Part shown: positions 52,113 through 60,907 of the stretch, piece by piece
Layout: the number at the start of each line of letters is the position of its first letter
Numbering within the stretch: the first letter of the stretch is position 1
Assembly (NCBI GenBank): GCA_963825405.1
Contig: CAWGTB010000001.1
Span: 496,001-560,000, forward strand
Source: JACPNO01 sp963825405
Lineage (GTDB): Bacteria > Acidobacteriota > Terriglobia > Bryobacterales > Bryobacteraceae
Direction of reading: 5' to 3'
DNA: 64,000 nucleotides
Notes under the pieces: model-generated
What the model saw: only the letters and a program-made list of their open reading frames with translations
The model's database searches: none
Told to the model about the DNA's origin: nothing
Position numbers and translations under genes: made by a program

Positions 52113-52496
52113 ATGACACACTCCAAAGCCATTTTAACGGCGATGTTTTGCGCCGGCGCCTTCATTGCCAACGGACAGGCACCGGACTCGAGCAGCACCC
52201 AACCGGATAACACCAAACTCAACAAGCGCGATCGAAACGCCGGCGAAGCAACTGCGGACCAGCAGAAAACCAGCGCGGCAGACCAGGAGATGACCCGCCA
52301 GATTCGGCGCTCGATCATGGCCGACAAGTCGCTATCCACCTATGCCCACAACATTAAGATCATCAGCCAGAACGGTGCTGTGATCTTAAAAGGCCCGGTC
52401 AAGTCAAATGACGAAAAAACGACGGTTGTGGCAAAGGCCGTCGCAGTCGCCGGCAGCGCGGATAAAGTAACCGATCAGATTTCAGTTAAGCAGTAG
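52113..52496 (+). CDS. BON-domain periplasmic protein
   Basis: The 127-residue protein has a signal peptide (KAILTAMFCAGAFIANGQ), a Gln/Asp/Thr-rich linker and one BON domain (DQEMTRQIRRSIMADKSLST, IISQNGAVILKGPVKSNDE). BON proteins such as OsmY bind membranes and protect against osmotic stress. It lies 24 bases after the LEA-like gene. Confidence 0.9.
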   Translation: MTHSKAILTAMFCAGAFIANGQAPDSSSTQPDNTKLNKRDRNAGEATADQQKTSAADQEMTRQIRRSIMADKSLSTYAHNIKIISQNGAVILKGPVKSNDEKTTVVAKAVAVAGSADKVTDQISVKQ

Positions 52497-52525
52497 GAAT
52501 ATTTCATATCTATAAGGAGCTACAA

Positions 52526-53092
52526 ATGGCAGGCAAAAACACAGCGGTATTCGGTATTTATAAGAGCAGCGCCCAGGCAGAGCGAGCCGTCGATCGCATC
52601 GTCGCAGTCGGGTTCTCGCACAACGACATCTCCGTATTATTGCCCGACACCCAGAGTTCTAAAGAGTTCGCACATGAGAAGAACACCAAGGCTCCCGAGG
52701 GAACAACCACCGGCGCGGCAACGGGAGGCGTGGTTGGTGGAACACTGGGGCTATTGGCTGGAATTGGCACATTGGCCATCCCCGGTGTTGGCCCGTTCAT
52801 TGCGGCCGGTCCAATCATGGCGGCGCTTGCCGGCATGGGCGTTGGCGGCGCAGTCGGCGGATTGATTGGAGCCTTGGTTGGAATGGGAATTCCGGAATAT
52901 GAGGCCAAGCGGTACGAGGGACGAGTCAAAGACGGAGGTGTGCTGTTATCGGTGCACTGCGATACATCCGACAGCATCTCCAGGGCGAAGGACTTGTTAA
53001 AGCAGACCGGAGCGGAAGACATCTCATCCGCCGGGGAAAAAACGGTCAGTTCACACGGCGTGGACACTCAATCTGCTTCCAGCCGGTTCTAG
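52526..53092 (+). CDS. General stress protein 17M-like membrane protein
   Basis: The 188-residue protein starts at MAGKNTAVFGIYKSSAQAER with AAGGAG upstream. The N-terminal ferredoxin-like domain (VDRIVAVGFSHNDISVLLP) is followed by a Gly-rich hydrophobic segment (GGVVGGTLGLLAGIGTLAIP) and a second soluble part (VLLSVHCDTSDSISRAKDLL). It matches the GSP17M/YflT pattern of stress proteins. It closes the stress cluster. Confidence 0.85.
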   Translation: MAGKNTAVFGIYKSSAQAERAVDRIVAVGFSHNDISVLLPDTQSSKEFAHEKNTKAPEGTTTGAATGGVVGGTLGLLAGIGTLAIPGVGPFIAAGPIMAALAGMGVGGAVGGLIGALVGMGIPEYEAKRYEGRVKDGGVLLSVHCDTSDSISRAKDLLKQTGAEDISSAGEKTVSSHGVDTQSASSRF

Positions 53093-53183
53093 CGTTCGCG
53101 GTGTGTCGCCAAAACCAGACCGGGTGCCTGACGGACAAGCCGTGGGCGCCCCAAGGGACGTTTCTGTTCTCTGGGCAGTCGTG

Positions 53184-53208
53184 GACCCATGCGGCGCGCG
53201 CATGGGTC
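53184..53208. terminator. Strong 10-bp hairpin after the stress cluster
   Basis: GACCCATGCG and CGCATGGGTC are exact inverted copies with a 5-base loop, about 90 bases after the GSP17M-like stop. The following TTCC is not a T-run, so it is a likely terminator or mRNA-protecting hairpin. Confidence 0.55.
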
Positions 53209-53364
53209 TTCCGGCTTCAGAACGTGCAACAGCCGCATCGAAATCAGCGCGGGCCATGTAGTCTCACGCCGCGTGGTCTCAACCGTGACGATAGTAGAGG
53301 CCGCCGAATCCGAGGCCACTAGCCCGAACTGCGCCCGCTAGACGTCACGGGGTTAGGCTGTTGC

Positions 53365-54012
53365 TTAGCGGCTTGGTTCAATTTGGGTGTCGGTGACGGT
53401 TTTCGCCAGGCTCAGGAGTTTCGAGCTGATCTTCAGGCCAGCCCGCCTCGCCGCAAACTGGTTGACCTCAAAGCGAACTTTATTTCCGTCGACGGTCAAG
53501 TTGATGATGCCGCCCAGCACGGTGAACCCCTCGGTTTCGCCAATGGTCAAAGTGCTGGATCCCATCAGGCTTCTCACAATCTTGTCAGCTTGGGCCTTCT
53601 CCGTCGCCGGGATAAATACCATGCGGCAGACGGTCAACTTGTCGGTTGTTTTTAGAGCCAGCACCTTCACCGGATGGCCCGCTAGCGTCCGCGTTCCCAA
53701 CTCGCCCTCAACAGATGGGCTGAAGGGATCACGACCAACGATACATATCGCCATGGGCGCATCAGCAGACGGATATGCGTCAGAAGGCCATTCTATAAAT
53801 TTGCCAAAATTGTACAGAAAAGCAAGTTTGATTGAGTATTCCGCGCTTTCCTCACTCGCCGCAAGGACTTTAGGGAAGACATTGTCGGAGAGCCAGAAGA
53901 CAGTTATGAAGAAGCACAATCGCCGAATACGGCGCGAATCAATACTGGCCACAAAGCCAAGGCTGCACCCCGATCTTCTCTCATGACGCTTCGATGGACG
54001 AACATTCATCAT
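53365..54012 (-). CDS. YfiR-family periplasmic protein
   Basis: The 215-residue protein has a long N-terminus with a signal-like helix (RRLCFFITVFWLSDNVF) and the YfiR/DUF4154 domain: YSIKLAFLYNFGKFIEWPSD, AICIVGRDPFSPSVE and GINLTVDGNKVRFEVN-like IINLTVDGNKVRFEVN. In Pseudomonas YfiR represses a diguanylate cyclase; here the partner is a TonB receptor. Its start overlaps the receptor's stop as ATGA. No diguanylate cyclase is in the window. Confidence 0.88.
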   Translation of the reverse strand: MMNVRPSKRHERRSGCSLGFVASIDSRRIRRLCFFITVFWLSDNVFPKVLAASEESAEYSIKLAFLYNFGKFIEWPSDAYPSADAPMAICIVGRDPFSPSVEGELGTRTLAGHPVKVLALKTTDKLTVCRMVFIPATEKAQADKIVRSLMGSSTLTIGETEGFTVLGGIINLTVDGNKVRFEVNQFAARRAGLKISSKLLSLAKTVTDTQIEPSR

Positions 54013-56237
54013 TGGAATTTATACCCGACCTTGATTCGAAACATCCGCCCGTCCTGAAAGAGAACGTTTTCCGCGAGACCGTTACCGGCAGGGTCAGCAT
54101 ATTTCTGATTAAACGCGTTATAGAGGCTGGCAGAGATTTCCCATCTGTCCAAAACATTTCGAGTGAACACTGTAAAATTGGGAACGACGTAGGATCCTAC
54201 ATACTGGCCTGTTAGAGTCGCCCTGCTACTGACGTATTGCAGATCCATACTCGCGAACATTTTTTGTTTGATTACCGGTACGCTAAGGCTTGCCTGGACG
54301 AGGTGTTTTGGAGCATTGACGACGGCCATTCGCGTGTTTGTGTTCGTTAAGTCCTGAAAAGAATAACTGATTGTCCCTTCCAGTCCCTCCGACAAACTTT
54401 TCGCTAAGGTAAAGTCGAGACCGCGAATATTCAGCGATCCGGTATTGGCGAAATAAGCCTCATTGCTTGCCGGATCAACTTGCTGGCTGATCAGGCCGTG
54501 GATGGGGTAATAAAACCCCGAGACCATGAATCGGAAGTGATTGGCGAGGTATTGCTCGCATACCAACTCCATGGTTTTGACTTTTTCCGGCAACAGGAAT
54601 GGGTTGGCCTCATTTCCAGGCGCATCGTAGAAAAGCTCAAACAAATTGGGCGCACGAAACGACTGGCCATAAAGAAACTTGACAGTTGTTTTATCCCTGG
54701 GATTGTAGATCAGAGCGGCCCGCGGGTTGGTTGTACCGCCGAATATCGAATAATGGTCGTAGCGAAGGCCCAGGTTCAGTATCAGGTTCTCGCGAAGGTG
54801 AATTTCGTCCTGAGCGTAAAGGGAAAACACATTCGAGGTTCTGCTGTCGCTAAAATATTGAACAAAGGGTTGAACGTCATAATTGCCCTGATCCTGCTGG
54901 AAGTTGTCGCGAAATTCGCCGCCGACACTCAATCGTTGCGTCGCAAACAGCTGCTTGGAGAAAGTCACATCTTCGCCCCACCATTTCCCGTGGGCGAAAT
55001 TGTTATTCAGAACTCGCGCAGGTCCACCAGAAACAGAATAATCGTAAATATAAGTGCCATCGTTGCTGAACTGATCGTAATACGTTCGGCTGTTGAGGTT
55101 CCATCCGTGACTAAGCTGCCGTTCGTAGTTCAAATCCAGGTAGCCGCGCGCGTCGCTGGTGCGGGTTTCGGTGACGTTGAAAACACTTCCGAACGAAGCT
55201 GTGGGAATCCCCTTATCACGGGATCCAAATACTCCCTGCAATGTAAAACCGCCCCAGGAGACATTGGCGAAGAGTTGGTGAAACTCATCATTATCTGCGT
55301 TAACGGCAATCCCGTTGTTAGTGGCAGGATTGTCAAATTCTTTAAAGAAAAGTCGCCCCTGCCCATGGGAGTCATAGAATGAGCCGGAAAGAACCAGCTC
55401 CAAACCATTCTTAAACGTGTTGCCGTAACTGACGCGACCCTCGTAGGTACCGTAGCTCGCTACATTACCCGCCACACTTAGTCCTGGCAGATCCTTCCCT
55501 CGTTTTGTAATGATGTTGATAACCCCTAAGAAAGCGCTGGCGACATAGAGAGAAGAATTAGGTCCACGAATGATTTCCACGCGTTCGATCAGGTCGATGT
55601 CAAGCGGAAACTCAGTTCCAATCAGAGCACTGTCAAAGATGTTGTCGTTCACCCGGTGGCCGTCAATTAGCAGGGCGATGCTGTTGTTGTATTGTCCCGG
55701 AAGTCCAAAACCTCGCACCCCCAGGTAGCTATAATTTCGGTCATAACTAACCTGGAAGCCCGGGACGTTTCTTAAAATGTCGGCAAGCGTACGGTAGCCA
55801 TATTTTTGAATTTCTTCGGCTGTAATGATGGTGACGGAAGCGGGCGCTTCAGTCACTTTTTGCTTGTAGCCGGAGACCCCGTGGACGGTATCCACATTGA
55901 GCGACATCAATTCCTCAAGGCTCATGTCCGTAAAGTTCGGCGGAGTGCGCGTATCTTGCGCCAGCGCGCGCGTTGAGGTCGAAAAAGTTAGGAGAGAAAA
56001 GATGACCCAGATGAGCCTTCCTTGAACGACCGTCCGAGTTGGCGGAGTGATCAAGCCGACGCCCGCGGCTTCCGCGGCGAGTTGTTCTTTTCGAGCACGG
56101 CTGGAGTTTGTTGACCTTACGTGCGTTCTGGCGGGCTCATGCCAAAACGGAGCGTAACCTCCTTGCTTCGTACCGGCAATCAAATGCCTTGTCAAAATGA
56201 GGAACGATCGAAAAGTGTGAGCTGACATCAATTCCAA
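54009..56237 (-). CDS. TonB-dependent receptor
   Basis: The 742-residue frame has a signal segment deep in the N-terminus (LIWVIFSLLTFSTSTRALA, residues about 70-90), so the true start is probably later than ATG 56237, perhaps at a TTG near residue 58. The plug domain has VTIITAEEIQKYGYRTLADI, GVRGFGLPGQYNNSIALLID and VEIIRGPNSSLYVASAFLGV; the barrel follows (RNVLDRWEISASLYNAFNQK near the end). It imports a ligand that cannot be predicted. It pairs with yfiR and diverges from the CheB-CheR kinase. Confidence 0.9.
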   Translation of the reverse strand: MELMSAHTFRSFLILTRHLIAGTKQGGYAPFWHEPARTHVRSTNSSRARKEQLAAEAAGVGLITPPTRTVVQGRLIWVIFSLLTFSTSTRALAQDTRTPPNFTDMSLEELMSLNVDTVHGVSGYKQKVTEAPASVTIITAEEIQKYGYRTLADILRNVPGFQVSYDRNYSYLGVRGFGLPGQYNNSIALLIDGHRVNDNIFDSALIGTEFPLDIDLIERVEIIRGPNSSLYVASAFLGVINIITKRGKDLPGLSVAGNVASYGTYEGRVSYGNTFKNGLELVLSGSFYDSHGQGRLFFKEFDNPATNNGIAVNADNDEFHQLFANVSWGGFTLQGVFGSRDKGIPTASFGSVFNVTETRTSDARGYLDLNYERQLSHGWNLNSRTYYDQFSNDGTYIYDYSVSGGPARVLNNNFAHGKWWGEDVTFSKQLFATQRLSVGGEFRDNFQQDQGNYDVQPFVQYFSDSRTSNVFSLYAQDEIHLRENLILNLGLRYDHYSIFGGTTNPRAALIYNPRDKTTVKFLYGQSFRAPNLFELFYDAPGNEANPFLLPEKVKTMELVCEQYLANHFRFMVSGFYYPIHGLISQQVDPASNEAYFANTGSLNIRGLDFTLAKSLSEGLEGTISYSFQDLTNTNTRMAVVNAPKHLVQASLSVPVIKQKMFASMDLQYVSSRATLTGQYVGSYVVPNFTVFTRNVLDRWEISASLYNAFNQKYADPAGNGLAENVLFQDGRMFRIKVGYKFQ

Positions 56238-56419
56238 GTGTGGTAGTGGGCGCGCCGGGAGCTCTTTCTCAGGGAAATTAAGGAAGAGTCCTGCAGGTTT
56301 TCATGGAAGGCTCTGGGTCCTAGCGCTGTCCGCGGCGCGGACTGGCGCGTCGCGGAAATACGATCGAGGCGGAGTATCATGAGGAATAGGTGTTTATCCC
56401 GGGCCGGTAAAGCGCAAGG

Positions 56420-59400
56420 ATGGCGAAGAAAAAATCACTACCCACAGCCCAACAACGGCGGGATGCTCCGCCGATCTCGGAGAATCGAAACGTGGCAAAC
56501 CATGCGCATTCCGAGCCGTTCGTAATCGCTGCGTTGGGTGCTTCGGCTGGTGGTCTGGAAGCCTGTGAAACCTTTTTTAAACACATGCCTCCCGACGCCG
56601 GCATCGCCTTCGCCATCGTGATGCACCTTGCGCCCGATCATGAGAGTGCGCTCGCGCAATTGCTGGGCAGAGACACCCAGATGTCCGTGGAGCAGGTTCA
56701 CGACCAAACAACCGTGGTTCCCAACCGGGTCTATGTTATCCCCCCGAACGCGACGCTGACGATCGAACACCGCGTCTTGCGGGTGATGCCCCCCACTGAA
56801 CCGCGCGGCTACCGGACACCCATCGACAATCTTTTTGTCTCCCTCGCCGAAGATCTCGGTGAGCTTGCCGTGTGCATCATGCTGTCGGGCACGGGCTCTG
56901 ACGGTACGCTGGGTCTGCGGGCCATCAAAGAGCATGGCGGCATGGCCATGGCCCAAACCCCTGAATCCGCCAAGCACGATGCCATCCTGCGAAGTGCCAT
57001 TGGCACAGGCTTGGTGGACCACGTTCTGCCCGTAGAGGACATGCCCGCGAAACTAGCCAAATATGCCGCCTATCTGAGTTCTCTCGACGGCAAGCCGAAT
57101 CGTATTCGCGATCAGATTCGCACGCACCTGGCAAAGATTCACGCCCTACTCCGGCGCCGAACCGGTCATGATTTCAGCCAATACAAAGGGAGCACATTCG
57201 CCCGGCGCTTGGAGCGCCGCATGAAGGCTCTGCAGATTGGAACCGTTAGCCAGTATGTCGGTGTCCTGGAGAGCAGGCCGGAAGAATCCGAGCAGCTTTT
57301 TAAGGACTTGCTGATCGGCGTTACCGAGTTCTTCCGCGACCCGAACGCATTCGAGGCTCTCGCGCGTGTCGTAATTCCAAAATTGTTTGAGGGCAAGGGC
57401 GCGGGTGACCAGGTTCGGGTCGGCGTTGTTGGCTGCTCTTCGGGTGAAGAAGCGTACTCGATCGCTATCCTTTTGTCCGAGCATGCCGGCACTTTGAACA
57501 TTCGGCCCAAACTCCAAATCTTCGCGACCGACATTGATGAACGGGCCTTGGGAATGGCGCGCAAAGGCAGCTACCCGGAAACCATTGCGGATTTGGTGAG
57601 CCCTGAGCGCTTGGAGCGTTTCTTCACCAGACAGCAGGATGGCACGTACCTTGTTAAGCGTGAAATCCGCGAAATCTGCATTTTTTCAGCCCACAGCTTT
57701 ATTAAAGATCCGCCGTTCTCGCGCCTGGACCTGATCTGTTGCCGGAACGTGATGATATATCTGGAGCCGGATCTGCAGCGGAATATCATCCCGCTTTTTC
57801 ATTACGCGCTCCGTCCCGGTGGGTATCTCTTTCTAGGACCTGCAGAGAGTGTTTCCTCGAATCCGGAATTGTTTCGGACGACGGACAAGACGCACCGGAT
57901 TTTCCAGCGGAAGGAAACGGTCCCCCGTCCGGCCGTAAAATTCCCGCTCGCGCAGATTCCTGGCCCTCCCCAATCCGGCGAAAAGCGCCTCGAGGACCGC
58001 CACGTCCCGAAGCAACTGGAGCGCATCATCCTGCAACGCTACGGGCCCGCTTGCGCGCTCGTCAGGGAAAACGGGGACGCGGTGTACTTCTCCGGTCGAA
58101 TCGGGCGCTATCTGGAGCAGCCCACTGGCACGCCGGAAATTAACGTGCTCAATATGGCGCGCGAAGGACTTCGCATTCCACTGCGCACGTCGCTTCATAG
58201 AGCGGTGACAGCCCAGGCGCGAGCCGTCGAGAAACACGTTGTCGTCCAAGCCGAGGGCGAATTGACAAACCTTGACCTCACGATTGAACCGTTCGTGGAA
58301 CTCGGGGATACGGGCCTTTTCATGATCGTTTTCGAGGAGGCGTCGCAACGCACCAGCCCGCAGCCGGGCGACGCGCCGGCAGCCAACGGTGGCCTTGAGC
58401 AAACGATTCAGCAGTTAGAAAGCGAGCTCAGGGCGGCACGCGAGCATGCACAGGCAGCGTACGAAGAGCTCGAGACGTCAAACGAGGAGCTAAAGTCCGC
58501 GAACGAAGAATATCAGTCGACGAATGAAGAGCTGGAAACGTCCAAGGAGGAGCTCCAGTCATTCAATGAAGAGCTGGAAACAGTCAACGCGGAACTCAAT
58601 CGAAAGGTAAGCGAACTCGACAGCGCCAACAGCGATTTGCAGAACCTGTTTAACGGTACGCAGATTGCAACAATATTTTTAGATTCGGCCTTGCGAATCA
58701 GGAGTTTTACCCCGACAGCAGCCAGCGCCTTCCGGCTTATTCCCGGCGATGTGGGCCGGCCCCTCGCCGACCTAGCTTCCCAATTCTCGGAGGGCGGCCT
58801 GGTCGAAGACATGAAAGAGGTGCTCCAAACTCTTTCCATGCGCGAACGCGCTCTGACTGGAACACAAGGGCGATATTATCAGATGCGCATTCTGCCGTAC
58901 CGCACGACCCATGATGTGATTGACGGCGTGGTCGTGACATTCTTCGACGTGACTCGGCTCAAGGAAACCGAGCAGCGCGCCGTGGCTGCCAGGATCTATG
59001 CCGAGAACATCGTCCAAACGGTGCGGCAACCACTGCTCGTATTGGGCGGGGACATGCGCGTGCAGTCGGCCAACCGGTCTTTCTACGAACTGTTCAAGTT
59101 ATCCGATGACACGGTTGAGGGTAAAGTTTTGTTCGACATCGCCAATGGGCTTTGGAACCTTCCAGAACTCCGGCGGATGCTCGGTGAGGTGCTTCCTCAG
59201 AGGAAAGCGGTGAGGGACTTTCGGGTCGATCTCGATTCCCCCGGCGTGGCGAAGAGAATCATCCTCGTGAGTGCCCGCCAGATTCAGCCTCAGAAAGACG
59301 AGGCTCCTCTGATTCTTCTTGCTTTGGACGATATCACGGAATCGAAAGAGCAGCTCCTGCGGGTCAACGAAGAACTGAAGCACATTGCCTACGCAACATC

Positions 59401-60052
59401 CCACGACCTGCAGGAACCGCTGCGCATGGTGATCAGTTACGTCCAACTGCTGGAGAAGGAGTACAAGGGAAAACTCGATAGTACCGCCGACCAGTTTATC
59501 GGTTATGCGGTCGAGGGCGCCTCGCGCATGGAGCGATTGTTGAAGGACCTTCGGGAGTATTGGTCCGTTAACGAGCACTGGCTTGAGCATCCGGTTCCGG
59601 TTGACTGTGCTGCCCTCTGCGACGGCGCAATCGAGATGCTTCGCGCTCACCTTGAAGAAAGTAGTGGAAAAGTCACCCATGGCCCCTTACCCACCGTCAT
59701 GGCTGAGGAGGTTCCTCTGAAGTTGCTGTTCCAGAACCTTATCGCCAACGCGATTAAATACCACCGCCAGGGTGAACCACCCGTGATTCACATCTCGGCC
59801 CAGAGGGAGCCCGGCTTCTGGCATTTTTCTGTAGCCGACAACGGTATCGGCATCGAAGCGCAGTATTTAAAAGCTATTTTTGCTCCATTTAAACGCCTGC
59901 ACGGTCTGGATGAGTATTCCGGCAGCGGCATCGGGCTGGCGATATGTCAGAAAATTGTGGAGCGGTGTGGAGGAGAGATTTGGGCTGAATCGATTTATGG
60001 CGAGGGCTCAACCTTCCACTTTACAATTCCAGATACGGAGGGCCCGGCATGA
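56420..60052 (+). CDS. CheB-CheR-PAS-PAS histidine kinase fusion
   Basis: The 1210-residue protein has a CheB methylesterase domain (Ser42 in ALGASAGGLEA; VMHLAPDHESALAQLLGRD; MLSGTGSDGTLGL), a CheR methyltransferase (GVTEFFRDPNAFEALARV, VVGCSSGEEAYSIAILLSE, CCRNVMIYLEPDLQ), a coiled coil (about 654-740, LETSNEELKSANEEYQ and so on), two PAS domains (about 740-850 and 857-977) and a kinase core with His995 in ATSHDLQEPLRMVISYVQLL and HATPase motifs NLIANAIKYH, DNGIGIEAQY and GSGIGLAICQKI. It lacks a receiver. Such proteins tie methylation signalling to two-component output. A broken response regulator start follows, overlapping as ATGA. Confidence 0.95.
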   Translation: MAKKKSLPTAQQRRDAPPISENRNVANHAHSEPFVIAALGASAGGLEACETFFKHMPPDAGIAFAIVMHLAPDHESALAQLLGRDTQMSVEQVHDQTTVVPNRVYVIPPNATLTIEHRVLRVMPPTEPRGYRTPIDNLFVSLAEDLGELAVCIMLSGTGSDGTLGLRAIKEHGGMAMAQTPESAKHDAILRSAIGTGLVDHVLPVEDMPAKLAKYAAYLSSLDGKPNRIRDQIRTHLAKIHALLRRRTGHDFSQYKGSTFARRLERRMKALQIGTVSQYVGVLESRPEESEQLFKDLLIGVTEFFRDPNAFEALARVVIPKLFEGKGAGDQVRVGVVGCSSGEEAYSIAILLSEHAGTLNIRPKLQIFATDIDERALGMARKGSYPETIADLVSPERLERFFTRQQDGTYLVKREIREICIFSAHSFIKDPPFSRLDLICCRNVMIYLEPDLQRNIIPLFHYALRPGGYLFLGPAESVSSNPELFRTTDKTHRIFQRKETVPRPAVKFPLAQIPGPPQSGEKRLEDRHVPKQLERIILQRYGPACALVRENGDAVYFSGRIGRYLEQPTGTPEINVLNMAREGLRIPLRTSLHRAVTAQARAVEKHVVVQAEGELTNLDLTIEPFVELGDTGLFMIVFEEASQRTSPQPGDAPAANGGLEQTIQQLESELRAAREHAQAAYEELETSNEELKSANEEYQSTNEELETSKEELQSFNEELETVNAELNRKVSELDSANSDLQNLFNGTQIATIFLDSALRIRSFTPTAASAFRLIPGDVGRPLADLASQFSEGGLVEDMKEVLQTLSMRERALTGTQGRYYQMRILPYRTTHDVIDGVVVTFFDVTRLKETEQRAVAARIYAENIVQTVRQPLLVLGGDMRVQSANRSFYELFKLSDDTVEGKVLFDIANGLWNLPELRRMLGEVLPQRKAVRDFRVDLDSPGVAKRIILVSARQIQPQKDEAPLILLALDDITESKEQLLRVNEELKHIAYATSHDLQEPLRMVISYVQLLEKEYKGKLDSTADQFIGYAVEGASRMERLLKDLREYWSVNEHWLEHPVPVDCAALCDGAIEMLRAHLEESSGKVTHGPLPTVMAEEVPLKLLFQNLIANAIKYHRQGEPPVIHISAQREPGFWHFSVADNGIGIEAQYLKAIFAPFKRLHGLDEYSGSGIGLAICQKIVERCGGEIWAESIYGEGSTFHFTIPDTEGPA

Positions 60053-60128
60053 AAACGCCACTTTTGTGCCGATGGAAGACAACCCCGCCGGTCTCTACCT
60101 CGCCGAATCGGGCCTCACTATTTGTTAG
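60049..60128 (+). pseudogene. Remnant of a response-regulator receiver start
   Basis: ATG 60049 overlaps the kinase stop as ATGA. MKTPLL is followed, one frame slip later, by MEDNPAGLYLAESGL, which matches the first strand and helix of CheY-like receivers (consensus VEDNPADVYL). The frame then stops at 60128, inside the convergent TetR gene. A receiver gene normally sits here after CheB-CheR kinases; only about 25 codons remain. Confidence 0.6.
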
Positions 60129-60907
60129 CTTTGTTGCGATAAGAGGGTCGCAGCTGCCTGCGCTATCCCCGCCGCGAACCCCTTTGCAAGCGCCGCAGCG
60201 CTCCCCGCATCGTGACGAAGCGTAGCGAGCCAGAACCCGTAGGCGAGGCACGCGCTAACGGCGTAAGGGACAAGATGAATAGACAGAATCCTGCGTGAGC
60301 GCGAATCCGGAAAACGTTCTGTGAATTGCCGGTTCCACACAATCTCGACCGAGCCGATCTCATCGCGGTAGAGGTCGGCTGCATAGTCTGGATCTTCCAG
60401 AAGAGCCCAGTTCGTTAGGATCGAATTCCCAGGGCCCTCAACACAGACTGTCACTGTCGCTTCCGCGATGCGCTCAATGACGGCGGTCTCACTCGCAAAT
60501 AGGGCAGGCACGGCATGCGCCTCCAGCAACTGAAGGCGCGTCTGGATATTGTCTTCAACTGCCTCCCGGAACAAACTTTCATTACTGCCAAAGTGGGCGT
60601 CGAGAAAACGCTCTGAAACTCCAGCGGCCCGGGCGAGCATGGACGTAGTGGTCCCACGCAATCCTGTCACGGCGAACTGAGTTGCCGCGCTCCGGAGCAG
60701 TTGCGAGCGCCAATCCGGACTAGCGAGGCGCCGGAGACGTTCGATTGCCGCCACGGCCGGAACGTCGCTCCTATCTTCATGTTGGATGAGCCCCAAAGTT
60801 TTTCTCATTTTTTCCCTCAAGGTGTCGTAAAGCGCACGCCACTCCCCAGCGGACAACCTCCACAGCGCAAGGACCGTTATCCGTCTATATTGGCTGTACG
60901 CCGGCAT
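60125..60907 (-). CDS. TetR-family transcriptional regulator
   Basis: The 260-residue protein has a TetR helix-turn-helix (LRSAATQFAVTGLRGTTTSM, LARAAGVSERFLDAHFGSNE) at about residues 68-112, later than usual because of a 60-residue N-terminal extension. ATG 60907 directly abuts the stop of the outer-membrane channel gene (TAAATG), which supports this start over MRKTLGL (60808). It probably controls the RND operon it belongs to. Confidence 0.88.
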   Translation of the reverse strand: MPAYSQYRRITVLALWRLSAGEWRALYDTLREKMRKTLGLIQHEDRSDVPAVAAIERLRRLASPDWRSQLLRSAATQFAVTGLRGTTTSMLARAAGVSERFLDAHFGSNESLFREAVEDNIQTRLQLLEAHAVPALFASETAVIERIAEATVTVCVEGPGNSILTNWALLEDPDYAADLYRDEIGSVEIVWNRQFTERFPDSRSRRILSIHLVPYAVSACLAYGFWLATLRHDAGSAAALAKGFAAGIAQAAATLLSQQS

